From contig NC_133122.1 in the NCBI RefSeq assembly GCF_033568475.1, positions 5,999,063 to 6,063,062 on the forward strand: a stretch of 64,000 nucleotides of DNA, given 5' to 3'. Below the pieces are notes generated by a model that was not told the origin of the DNA, ran no database searches, and saw only the letters and a program-made list of their open reading frames with translations. How positions within the stretch are numbered: the first letter of the stretch is position 1; every line of letters begins with the position of its first letter. The stretch comes from Henckelia pumila (taxonomy: Eukaryota; Streptophyta; Magnoliopsida; Lamiales; Gesneriaceae). Shown in pieces: positions 11,434 to 21,977 of this stretch. The position numbers were made by a program, and so were the translations under genes.

Positions 11434-14154
11434 GTGTGGATAATATTGGACTTTAGGACTATGACATCATGTAGGGAAAACAACACCAACACCATCACCA
11501 ATTCCGCAAACAAAAACCATAGTGATTGCGGACCAGATAGTGAGAACAATCAAAACAACCAGTTTTTGGCGGGATTAACTGCTCTTCTTCAAGAGCAAAG
11601 CCGTGCTCAGGGAGCTCAAATCCAACAGTTGCTTCAAGCCCAAACAACTAATGCTGGAAATAACCATCCTACAGCTAATCAGAACCCTATCTACAAAAGG
11701 TTCTTAGAGTTGGGACCACCTGAGTTCAAAGGAGAGACTGATCCTTTGATAGCAGAACAATGGTTCCAAGCTATGGAGACTGATTTTGAATTCATGCAGA
11801 TCACGGATGCAGATAGATTGAGATGTGCTACCTATATGTTCTGCAATGACGCTCATGTTTGGTGGAATGGAGCCAAAGCAGCGTTGAACCTAACTACCCT
11901 TACTTGGAATGGATTCAAGGATGTGTTCTACGGCAAATATTTCACAGTGAGCACCCAAACCCGGTTGGCCAGAGATTTTTTGGAAATCCGTCAAGGAAAC
12001 ATGTCGATTGCGGAGTATGTTAAGAAGTTTGAAAGGGGAAGATACTTTGTACAGATGATTTCTGGTGATCCTGCTGAAGAGTTGAAACATTTTACAGAAG
12101 GATTGAATGCCTTCATCAGAAAGGATGTTAGACTAAGTGGAGCGAAATATTACAAAGATGCGGTGGATCAGGCCATGCTATCCGAAAAGGACAGAAACGA
12201 CATTATCCGAGAGTCACAGGAAAAAAGATCTAGTTATCAGAATCGGGACCAACAAGGAAATTCTAGCAGAAAGAGACCATACCAAGCCCCACCCCAACAC
12301 CGACCATACCAACAGCAGCGGCCTCGACCTCAAGGGCAGAAACAATTGGCTCTACCAGCACCAAAATCGGCAATTGCACCAACAGCTTGTCAAAAATGTG
12401 GAAAAATTCACTCAGGTCAATGCATGGCAGGGACTGGAGTATGTTTCCTTTGCAAAAAGCCAGGGCACTATCGAAAAGATTGCCCTCAATCCAAAGAACC
12501 GGTAAGAGGACGAGTTTTTGCAATGGCACATGATCAAGTGGATTCAAATACAACTATAGTTATAGGTATGATTAATGTTTCCAGTAATCCCGCTCATGTC
12601 TTAATTGATACTGGAGCTACACATTCATTCATATCTGTTGAATTTGTTAATAAATCGGGTTTAGTACCGGATAAGTCAATATCAGGATTTAGTATATCCT
12701 TGCCTTCAGAGGAAGAATTGAGTAGTGATTTGATTATCAGAGGATGCAGTGTACAAATGCAGAGTCACGAGTTACTTGCTGATCTTATTATCCTGAATAT
12801 GTCTGATTTTGACGTGATATTTGGGATGGATTGGTTGTCTCGATACGAGGCTACTATAGACTGTAAACGAAGAACGGTTTCCTTGAAAACTAAGGATGGA
12901 GAACCTTTTCTATTCCATGCCACACCGAAACATAATTCATCTCTTTTAATTTCAGTGGGTAAGGCATGGCAACTGTTGAATAAAGGATGTGCAGGTTTCC
13001 TTGCAAGTGTCACTTGCGATCAAGAATTACCTCGGCCGAAACTTGAAGACGTCGAAGTAGTGAGAGATTTACCAGAAGTATTTCCTGATGATATTGCAGG
13101 ATTACCTCCAGCTAGGGAGGTAGAATTTGGAATTGAATTAATGCCTGGAACCCAACCAGTTTCCAAAGCACCATACAGGTTAGCACCGACTGAAATGAAG
13201 GAATTGAAGGAGCAACTACAAGAGCTACTCAATAAAGGCTTTATTAGACCGAGTGTATCGCCTTGGGGTGCACCGGTATTGTTTGTCAAGAAGAAAGATG
13301 GGTCTATGAGACTGTGCATCGATTATAGAGAGCTCAATCGAGTAACAGTGAAGAACAAATACCCACTTCCAAGGATAGATGATTTGTTTGATCAGTTACA
13401 AGGGGCAGCAGTGTTCTCCAAGATCGATTTGAGATCAGGTTATCACCAATTGAAGGTGAAAGACAAAGATATTCTTAAAACAGCTTTCAGGACTCGTTAT
13501 GGCCACTACGAGTTCTTAGTCATGCCGTTTGGAGTTACCAATGCACCGGAAGTGTTTATGGATCTTATGAACAGAGTGTTCCAGCCTTTTTTGGATCAGT
13601 TTGTCATAGTATTCATAGATGACATACTGATTTACTCTCGTAATTTCGATGAGCATCGTCAGCATCTAACTACAGTCTTGCAGGTTCTGAAAGAAAAACA
13701 ATTGTTTGCTAAGTTCAGTAAGTGTGAATTTTGGCTGGAACAGATTGAATTTTTGGGTCACCTAGTTTCGGCTAAGGGAATAGAGGTTGATCCAGCAAAG
13801 ATAGAAGCAATTAAAAATTGGGTTACCCCAAAGAATGCTACAGAGGTACGAAGTTTCTTGGGATTAGCGGGTTACTATACGAGATTCATTCAGGATTTCT
13901 CCAAGATAGCGCTGCCACTAACGTCATTAACTCGCAAAAGTGTGAAGTTTGAATGGTCTAATCAGTGTGAGAAAAGCTTTTTAGTGTTGAAGAAAAAGTT
14001 GATGACATCACCAGTACTAGCCATACCAGAAGGCATAGGTCGATTCATAGGTCGATTCATAATTTATACAGATGCTTCCAAGAGTGGATTAGGGGCTGTC
14101 CTGATGCAAGATGGAAGTAATAGCATATGCTTCACGACAGTTGAAGATTCATGA
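11434..14154 (+). CDS. Gypsy gag-protease-RT, 5' part of G6 gag-pol
   Basis: 906 codons encoding Gag, an aspartic protease and reverse transcriptase. The real start may be the Met at 11461 (MTSCRENN). The gag domain is at about residues 90-240. The zinc knuckle has C337, C340, H345 and C350, preceded by a [12 protein letters not shown] segment. The protease motif is DTGATHSF with catalytic Asp near residue 392. The RT core includes LCIDYRELN and FIDD at about residues 727-730. A 12-bp tandem duplication at 14034-14057 repeats GRFI just before the RNase H motif YTDAS. A small deletion near 14115 shifts the frame, so the last dozen residues are read out of frame and the natural continuation is in the next entry. 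Confidence 0.9.
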   Translation: MWIILDFRTMTSCRENNTNTITNSANKNHSDCGPDSENNQNNQFLAGLTALLQEQSRAQGAQIQQLLQAQTTNAGNNHPTANQNPIYKRFLELGPPEFKGETDPLIAEQWFQAMETDFEFMQITDADRLRCATYMFCNDAHVWWNGAKAALNLTTLTWNGFKDVFYGKYFTVSTQTRLARDFLEIRQGNMSIAEYVKKFERGRYFVQMISGDPAEELKHFTEGLNAFIRKDVRLSGAKYYKDAVDQAMLSEKDRNDIIRESQEKRSSYQNRDQQGNSSRKRPYQAPPQHRPYQQQRPRPQGQKQLALPAPKSAIAPTACQKCGKIHSGQCMAGTGVCFLCKKPGHYRKDCPQSKEPVRGRVFAMAHDQVDSNTTIVIGMINVSSNPAHVLIDTGATHSFISVEFVNKSGLVPDKSISGFSISLPSEEELSSDLIIRGCSVQMQSHELLADLIILNMSDFDVIFGMDWLSRYEATIDCKRRTVSLKTKDGEPFLFHATPKHNSSLLISVGKAWQLLNKGCAGFLASVTCDQELPRPKLEDVEVVRDLPEVFPDDIAGLPPAREVEFGIELMPGTQPVSKAPYRLAPTEMKELKEQLQELLNKGFIRPSVSPWGAPVLFVKKKDGSMRLCIDYRELNRVTVKNKYPLPRIDDLFDQLQGAAVFSKIDLRSGYHQLKVKDKDILKTAFRTRYGHYEFLVMPFGVTNAPEVFMDLMNRVFQPFLDQFVIVFIDDILIYSRNFDEHRQHLTTVLQVLKEKQLFAKFSKCEFWLEQIEFLGHLVSAKGIEVDPAKIEAIKNWVTPKNATEVRSFLGLAGYYTRFIQDFSKIALPLTSLTRKSVKFEWSNQCEKSFLVLKKKLMTSPVLAIPEGIGRFIGRFIIYTDASKSGLGAVLMQDGSNSICFTTVEDS

Positions 14155-15103
14155 AAAGAATTACCCTACCCATGACCTCGAATTGGCAGCAGTTGTCTTC
14201 GCACTGAAACTGTGGAGACATTACCTTTATGGTGAGAAGTGTCAGATTTTTACCGATCATAAAAGTCTGAAGTACTTCTTCACACAGAAGGAGTTGAACA
14301 TGAGGCAGAGAAGATGGCTTGAATTGGTGAAAGATTATGACTGTGACATTAGCTACCATCCGGGTAAAACTAATGTAGTAGCAGATGCTTTGAGTCGTAA
14401 ATATGCAACTTTGAATAGAATGACAACTCAACAAGAGTTGATTGTAGATTTTGAACGACTCAGATTGGAAGTAGTTGAGACAATGGAAGTTTGTGCCTTA
14501 TCAACCTTAACAATGGTTCCAAGTTTGCTCGACAAGATTCGAACAGGGCAGGCTTCAGACCAGCAATTATTAACTTGGAAACTTAAAGATGAAGCAAAAG
14601 GGGGTGCATTGTATACGGTGAAGGATGGGGTCGTGCATCACAAAGGGCGAATGTGGGTACCGGCAGTAAATTCACTGAGGGAAGATGTGATGACTGAGGC
14701 TCACATGGTACCATATTCTATTCATCCAGGGAGTACAAAGATGTTCAAGGATTTACAGATGCTATACTGGTGGCCAGGTATGAAGAAAGACATCTTTAAG
14801 TTTGTTAGCGAATGTTTGACATGTCAACAGGTGAAAGTTGAACATCAAAGGCCAGCAGGATTTCTGAAACCATTACATATTCCCACTTGGAAATGGGAAG
14901 ATGTCACAATGGACTTTGTGATTGGACTACCAATTACACAACGAAGAATGAATTCAATATGGATAATAGTTGACAGGTTGACAAAGTCAGCTCACTTCTT
15001 ACCAGTTAGAAACAACTTCTCGATGAATCAATATGCAGAGTTATATATTCGAGAGGTAGTTAGATTGCATGGAGTTCCAGCAAGGATAGTCTCTGAATCC
15101 TAG
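14111..15103 (+). pseudogene. Gypsy RNase H-integrase segment of G6 gag-pol
   Basis: This continues the G6 polyprotein in a shifted frame. The first Met shown is not a natural start. It holds the C-terminal part of RNase H ([20 protein letters not shown]), an integrase HHCC zinc domain ([16 protein letters not shown]) and the first integrase catalytic Asp in VTMDF. It stops at 15103 because several bases are missing inside the conserved SDRDPRF region, which removes the second catalytic Asp and shifts the frame. Integrase activity from this copy is therefore not expected. Confidence 0.88.
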
Positions 15104-15140
15104 GTTTACTTCAAACTTTTGGAAGAGTTTACATCATGGA

Positions 15141-15980
15141 TTGGGAACAAAGCTAGCTTTTAGTACAGCTTTTCACCCACAAACAGATGGACAATCTGAA
15201 CGAGTAATTCAAATACTGGAGGATTTACTCAGGGCTTGCATGATTGACTTTGGAGGAAATTGGGAATCGAAGTTGCCTTTAGTGGAGTTCACCTACAACA
15301 ATAGTTATCAAGCTACTATTGGAATGGCTCCTTATGAGGCTTTGTATGGAAGAAAGTGTAGGACTCCTCTACATTGGGATGAGATTGGAGAGAGAGCTGT
15401 GTTGGGACCAAAAACAGTGCAACAGACAGTTGATATGATAGCAAAAATTAGAGACAAGATGTTGACAACACAGAGCCGTCAGAAAAGCTATGCCGATCGG
15501 AGACGTAGGGAATTGGAGTTCCAGGTAGGTGATCACGTATTTTTGAAGGTTTCACCTTGGAAAGGAGTCTTAAGATTTGGGAAGAAAGGAAAGTTGAGCC
15601 CAAGATATATAGGACCTTTCGAGATCCTAGACAAGGTTGGAACAAGAGCTTACCGAGTAGCATTGCCTCCAAACTTGGAAGGTGTACACAACGTATTCCA
15701 TATCTCGATGTTGAGAAAGTATATCTCAAATCCTTCCCATGTCATTCGCCACGATCCAGTTCTATGGACACCAGACTTGTCTTATGAAGAAATACCTATC
15801 CAAATTTTGGATACACAAGTCCAAAAGCTGAGAAACAAAGAGATCAAGATGGTAAAGGTCTTATGGCGCAATCAATTAGTGGAAGAGGCTACTTGGGAGA
15901 CCGAACAAGATATGCGTAGCCGATACCCAGAAATATTTGGTAAGTCGAATTTCGAGGACAAATTCTTTCAAGGAGGGTAG
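15141..15980 (+). pseudogene. Gypsy integrase C-terminus and chromodomain-like tail of G6
   Basis: This is the last part of the polyprotein. It includes HPQTDGQSERV with the integrase Glu, the GPY/F-type segment (YIGPFEILDKVG) and a chromodomain-like end (VKVLWRNQLVEEATWE). Chromodomains steer chromovirus integration toward marked chromatin (family knowledge). The stop codon ends at 15980, three bases before the 3' LTR, so the polypurine tract lies within the coding end. The first in-frame Met is not a true start; the frame belongs to the gag-pol that begins near 11434. Confidence 0.88.
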
Positions 15981-15983
15981 AAT
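15971..15983 (+). promoter_or_regulatory. Polypurine tract of G6
   Basis: The purine-rich sequence AGGAGGGTAGAAT lies directly before the 3' LTR TGTAAAG. It is the expected plus-strand primer for reverse transcription. Confidence 0.75.
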
Positions 15984-18387
15984 TGTAAAGTCCAAAAAAT
16001 CTATTAAACTTGCTCACGATTATTTAAACATAAATTTTTAATGATTTTATGCCTTAAATTGTTTAAGTTATGATTTAATGATTATGATTTCATGATTATG
16101 TTTATCTTACATTTAACAATTTTGATTAAGTAAATGATTCCAGGTAGAGTTCGATTCTGGACTCGCGGGACGAGGCTAACCTAGGAATGAGATAATAGAG
16201 TACATTTTTACGAGTATTTTAAGTATGATATTGTTACATTTTTTATAAACGAGTCAAAAGATAGCATTTTTATCAGACGAGTCGAGATGTGTTTCTTTGA
16301 CTGCATTTTAAGCAATCAATACACGATGTGCATTAATTATGAAAACTACACTTAACAACCTTATACCCTACATGTTAGTGATTCCCTCGACATATTCTAT
16401 CAGACTTCTTCATTATCCTCCTCTCCCTTACACGATTTTCTCCTCCCCCTCACTATTCATCATCTCCTTCATCAAATCCTTCAAGATTCAAGTGAGTTTT
16501 TGGTACCAGTTTTTATTTCGTCCAAGGTTTAGCTCGTCTCCGAAGTTCCGGATCAACTCATCCTCCATTCAAGGCAAGTTTTTAAAGAATTTTATACCAC
16601 CATTCAAGATATATCTATTTAGATAAGAAATGATGTGTGTTGATGAGTTTTATGCATGATTTTAAAGATTTGAGAAGCATAAAAGCATGAGGTTTATGAT
16701 ATCATGATATGTAAGTCGTTCTTGGGAAATTCTTGATAAATAATGTGTGATGATAGATTCTTATGGTTTGGAGTTGGGAAAGGACTGATTTTGAAGGTGT
16801 GTGTTGAATTTTGAAGTGTTGAGTTAGTTTTAGTTAAAGTTTTGAAGCGTTGCATGTGTTGGGTTGTCTCGGATTAGAAACACTTGTTGCAATTTTGTGG
16901 ATTAAGTCTATTGTATTAATCCAAATGAGATGAGACCAATTTTATTTGAAATATAACTCATATAGCTACAACTTTCATGCTTTGAGTTTTGTCAAAATCA
17001 TTCTATAAGATTGGCCAAAATCACCCCAAAGTGTGTTAAGTGGTTTGAATTTTTGGCAGTGACACATCTCGGGAGAATAAGCATAACGTTTTACTGAAAT
17101 ATCCAATTAAGGTGAGGGTTTCTGAATTTGAAATCTTAGATCAAGGGCTAAAACTTTTATGTTTACCACATTTTGAAATTCTGGGTTCAAGAACTCTAAA
17201 TATCAGTGTGAAGGCATAGCCACTGCAGTGCAGCAGAGCTGACAATGCGCAAGTATAGAGCCCCAACGCCTCTCTTCTAGCGCTGAAGCACTGTAGCTTC
17301 GAATTAATTTTCTTAAGTTTTTATTTTTGAGTCCTTAATTTATGGTTATGATCTTTTAAGGCTTCTAAAATATATTTAAGAGTTTCTATGCAAAAAGTTT
17401 CAAGTTTTAAGTCAAGAACGAAAAGAACGACTTATGTGGACCGATTACGTTATGTGATGCATGTACATGTCTAAGTTTCTTTCATGAAACCTATGTTCAA
17501 TATGAAAGTATGATTTTTATCATTTATTACATGCATGAAGTTATCGAGTAAAGTTTTATGTTCATGAAACAAAAGTTAAGATGGAAATTATGATGTTTCA
17601 ATGATGCTTCATGATGAATGAAATGATATGTTGATGAAATGAATAATGATGAAGCATGAATGAATAATGTTATGTTGAATTATGAAGATATAATATGTTG
17701 ATGCATGAAAATATTTTGATGTCTTATGTGTCCTTGTGGTGGAAATACGGGAACGGTACTCCGGTTTGGGCTCCGGAGGGGCCCTTCCAAATACGGCTCA
17801 ATGTACGGGTTAGGTCCTCCGGGATGAGCTCCGGAGGGGCCTCCGAAAATGAAAGAACGAATATTACGAGGCGTAATGTCATATGATTGTTGATCAACAA
17901 GAAAAGATGAATGTGCCCATTATGACGGTTGCCACAATTTTGCATAATTCGTCACCAAATGATAAGCTTATGTTATGTTATGTTAAGTTTAAATGATTAT
18001 TGAAATCTCATGATTTTTACTGCATACTCTTGCTGAGTCTTTAGACTCACTATACTTGAATGGTGCAGGTAATGAGGATGACATTTATGCATATGTCGAT
18101 GTGTTCAATGCCGGGCATGAAGAAGAGCAAGGAGTCGGACCGGCGGGCGATGCATGAGTGTGTTATGTGTTGAGAGTGTTTGTGTCAAGTTAATGAACTA
18201 AATGTTGTTATGTTGATTGAAGAAAATACGCTTTATGTTTCAAATTTTTATGATTTGGTTTGTAAATTATTCTGAAATGTTTTAAGTAAGGTTTGATGTA
18301 TGCATATATCTTTCAAAAATTTTCTTTTCCGAACTAGTTTTAACGTCATGTTAGTTTGTAACATCTTCATCGGTTGAGGGTGTTACA
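15984..18387 (+). repeat. 3' LTR of G6
   Basis: A complete 2404-bp LTR bounded by TGTAAAGTCC and GGTGTTACA. It shares nearly all its length with 8968-11244. It ends directly against G9 LTR sequence (CCATGTGG), so G6 inserted into that LTR. Confidence 0.9.
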
Positions 18388-19039
18388 CCATGTGGCCATG
18401 TTTATTATTTAGCACATGCATGTATGTTTTTACGGAGAATGCATCCAGTATGATGTGAGTCTAGACAGTTTCTATTGGATGAGGTACCCTGATAGATTCG
18501 TGTCTAGGGGAGACTCAACCCCTAGTTTTTGCTATCACTTGAAGCGACCACAACGGTGGAGGGCACGCGCTAGTTGATAGGGGAATATACGAGCGACCCC
18601 GCGAACTACCTATCCAGCACGGTGCTGTATATTCATGGCGCCCTGAATAAAGTGTTTTAACCATGATTTTGACTTCATTTGCATGCACATATGTGATTAT
18701 ATATCATTGCTTAGCGTACTGAGAATAGTCGCTCGCGTCCAGTTGTTTCTGCATTTTCTGGACACCCCATTCGACGGGGTAGGTGCAGGTGCAGATAGTG
18801 CACTCAGTGACTCAGAGGAGTCAGCGACCAGAGAAAGCAACATGATTAGCTGTAGGTTTTACTCTTTGGGTATTTAATCATTCGATTTGGTTGTATATCG
18901 GATGTGTGTTTTAGCCGGTTGTATTCCGCCGGCCAGCATTTATTTATTAGCTTCCGCAGTTGTCTCTGATTATTATTGATTGCATGCTTAGTTTAGCACT
19001 AATCTCTGATTAGTAGTGGATCCGGGTTGGGTCACTACA
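18388..19039 (+). repeat. 3' part of a gypsy LTR (G9)
   Basis: It ends in GGGTCACTACA. It resembles the second half of the G3 LTR (26400-26949): both have GGACACCCxATTC, GATTTGGTTGTAT and the same terminus. The left part is missing where G6 begins, and no PBS follows. It could be a solo LTR or a truncated copy. Confidence 0.7.
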
Positions 19040-19439
19040 ATAACTCAATATGATCATGCATGCAGCATAATACCATGTCATAATATATGCAGATAAAATC
19101 ATGTCATATAAACCATGCAAGCACATAATACATGCATACTCAGTCAGGATATCTCGAACAGTACTTTCGTACCTCAACTACTAGGCAAGCTCTACCAGCT
19201 CTAGGTCCACGCCTCTAATCCACACTAAACTTTGAAATGATACTAATATCATTATATTACTCCAAAAGCCTTAACTAAGCTAGGCCACATCTCCTCTACG
19301 ACGCCTGGATCGCTATGCCACTTCCGAATTCCCAATAGGACGCCTAGAATTTCCTAGATCTAAGCTAGAAGGCTAAGGAATCGAGAAAGAAGAGGTGAGT
19401 GGTGCGTTTGAAATGAGGCCTCGGCACCCCTATTTATAG

Positions 19440-19735
19440 ATGGAGTTCGGATCGTCCGAACCCCACTTCGGAGCGTCCGAACACGTTCGAACCATCCGAA
19501 CCTAACTTCGGATCGTCCAAAGTCCCATCCATACGTAAGCAATGACGTCATCAAGCTGACGTAATCAATGACATCATCAAGCTGACGTAATCAATGACGT
19601 AATTCCCAGGTCAGTTTGGATCGTTCGATCCTTCCGTCGGACCGTCCGAACCCGTTCGGAGCCTCCGAAGCCTCATCGGATTGTCCGAACTCCTTCAGAC
19701 CGTCCGATCTCTTTCTTCGAGCCGTCCGAACTACT
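19440..19735. repeat. TCCGAAC palindrome array in G8 LTR
   Basis: About ten imperfect palindromes of the form TTCGGAxxGTCCGAAC, with variants, flank a central 65-bp insert. In LTR orientation they lie immediately upstream of the TATA box, in U3. Confidence 0.75.
19541..19605 (-). promoter_or_regulatory. Tandem TGACG (as-1-like) sites in G8 LTR
   Basis: A 28-bp-type unit (TGACGTCATCAAGCTGACGTAA and variants) occurs twice, followed by a partial third. This gives five TGACG/CGTCA-type cores, one of them degenerate (TGACATCA). TGACG pairs are known binding sites for TGA-class bZIP factors. The cluster lies 100-175 bp upstream of the LTR TATA box. Function is inferred from the motif only. Confidence 0.6.
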
Positions 19736-19805
19736 CTAAATGGCGATTACGTTCTTAATCCCCTTATTTGATTACGGGCTACTACACCTCTCCACTTGAA
19801 AATTG

Positions 19806-21977
19806 TGAGACCCCGATTCTAATCATCTAATCTCGAATCATAATCAAATAATGATAAACAAAACCCGGGAGAAACAATCACAAAAAAAAAAATCTTTCCA
19901 ATTGCACTGCGCTCGCGCGAGCTATTCATCTCGCGCGCGCGGCGGCAATAAATCCAGAACCCGGCAACTCAACACGCACGCGCGGGTTAAAACCTCGCTC
20001 GCGCGCGGTAAAAATTTCCAGAGACCCAACGGGGCTCGCTCGCGCGCGGGCCATCTGGGCAGAAAAATTCCAGAAATTATGGCATGCTTCCAATCTCAAT
20101 TCAAAATCCATCCAACATCAATCTAGCATGCTCAAATCCTAATCCAATAACATGCAATCTTTCATATTCATACGATCAACATGATACAAAATTGATTCGA
20201 ATATTCAATACAACAAATCAAATACAACTCTTCAAATTCTAATATGTTCACGACCAAATTCAACATGCATCTCAATCTTCATGCATTAATTTGAAAGCTT
20301 TGAACTAATCAATATCATCAAACAAACTTCTATATTCAATATCCTATACATCCAAGTTCTAAACGTGCTTTCAAAACATAAACTAGATTGGCATGCACTT
20401 TCCATTTATAACTCGAAGTCTCACTTCTAATCTTCATTCTCGTTCTATCCATGTCGTCTCTGACTCGATCATGCCCCACCTGTTGCCAAGTACACATACA
20501 AACAAAGACAACAACCGGATAATCCGGTGAGAATACAATTCTCAGTAAATGAGACTATCATGCATATCCAATAAACATATCAATCATGATATGCATCAAT
20601 CCAAGTCATATATCAACTTCAGATATAAATAAAGTAATTCATTCAAGTACTGAATTAAAATGATATGCATGACTTTAAAATCTCTTGATTATCATACTCA
20701 GATAATCAAATGGAATTCTTCTTTCTTTCTTTCTTCGGTTTGGGATCCCCTCTCGAGATGGACGTGGTATGTTTTAATCCTCTAGACTCCAGAGCATTAT
20801 AGTGAGCTACTCGAGAATGTAGCAAATCGCCTACCAGCCACTCAACTTCAATCATCAATTCATAATAGCATTCAATCATGCTTTCATTCATCAATTCAAA
20901 TAACCATTCAATCATGATTTCATCAATATAAATGCATATGTAATCTCATGCATTCAATTATCATTTCATCCATCAATACAAATAATCATTCAATCATGCA
21001 AGTATGTGAATTTCTTCGGAACACTCGGATAAAGTCTAATTTGAGTTAATCATTCCATTCAAGTTTGAGTCGTCTTTTACCTTATTCGCTTTGAAGGTAC
21101 TTCAATCTGAAATCAATAACAAGGATAATCATCAATATCCTATCGAACTCATTCAAAACTCAAACAACTTCTTCAATCGATAAATAAGAAACTCGATACT
21201 GTACCGACTTCAATCTTCCAAACTGTCCAAAGCTGCTACCTCGCAACTCTGCTGACTTCAATTCAATCTATCAGAAGAAGTCAAATAGGATCAATATCGA
21301 CATCAAAAACTCAATCAAACTCGATACGATCAAAACATCGAAACGATTCCAAAACTCAAAATGACGGCATAACGGCAATAAACTGATCAAATCGGAAACG
21401 CAGACAGCAATTCAACAACTCAATCTACTTATTCCAATCCTCAAACATCAATTCCAACACAATCCCAACACATCACAAAAACATGATTTTCGAAAATAAC
21501 AAGAAAAATCATATCAAATCCATTCGTCGCTAGATCTTCGAACCGTCTTAGATATACTATCACAGCTATCTCATAATCATCCTCTCTGAATATAAATCAA
21601 TTCTAAAGACATCCAAAAATTCAAACTTCTCAAAATTAGGATAAACTTACTTCCAAACGAAGCACTCGTCGTTGTGATCGTAGATATCAAGTCAGAAATC
21701 AATTCTATCGGACGGATTGAGCTAGAACTGAAATCACAAAAGCTTGGGAAGCTTTTCTCACGCCAAAGATGGAGGATGGCGGTTTGGTGGAGGTGATGAA
21801 GTGAAAAATTCAAGTCAAATCCTTTTAAATATCTAATAAATCCCAAATTTGCATTTTAGTCCCTGAAAATTCTGAAAATTGCATTCTAGTCCTTGATCAA
21901 AATTAAATCAACCCTCGACTTCTAAAATCTCTGATTATCTCAAATAAAGTCTATTAAGATAACTTTGGGGCGTTACA
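19806..21977 (-). repeat. 3' LTR of gypsy element G2
   Basis: A 2172-bp LTR bounded on the plus strand by TGAGACCCCGATT and GGCGTTACA, followed by ATTCTCCCCCTCTAAG, the complement of a polypurine tract. This proves minus orientation with the interior to the right. It is related to the G1 LTR. A CTTTCTTTCTTTC run lies near 20720. Confidence 0.85.
19908..20058. repeat. CGCGCG palindrome array in G2 LTR
   Basis: Several GCTCGCGCGAGC-like runs (for example CTCGCGCGCGCGG and CTCGCTCGCGCGCGG) occupy the position equivalent to the G1 hairpins, about 100-250 bp from the LTR 3' end. The sequences differ from those of G1. Confidence 0.7.

Larger units (their letters stand above)
8968..18387 (+). mobile_element. 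Ty3/gypsy chromovirus G6, nearly complete
   Basis: The order is 5' LTR, PBS, gag, protease, RT, RNase H, integrase, chromodomain-like C-terminus, polypurine tract, 3' LTR, all on the plus strand. Its 5' LTR has lost about 110 bp at the left, and both flanks are other LTRs, so no target duplication can be read. gag-pol carries a frameshift near 14115 and a small deletion near 15095, so it is not autonomous as it stands. The C-terminal chromodomain-like segment fits the Tekay/Del-type chromoviruses (family knowledge). Confidence 0.9.
19040..19786 (-). repeat. Gypsy LTR fragment G8 with polypurine tract
   Basis: The minus orientation is shown by the terminus GGCTACTACA at 19786 followed by CCTCTCCACTTG (the complement of a polypurine tract), and by a minus-strand TATA box CTATAAATA at 19431-19439. 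Only about 20 bp of interior remain before the G2 LTR. The left limit is not sharply defined. It holds a palindrome array and a TGACG array, listed separately. Confidence 0.65.
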
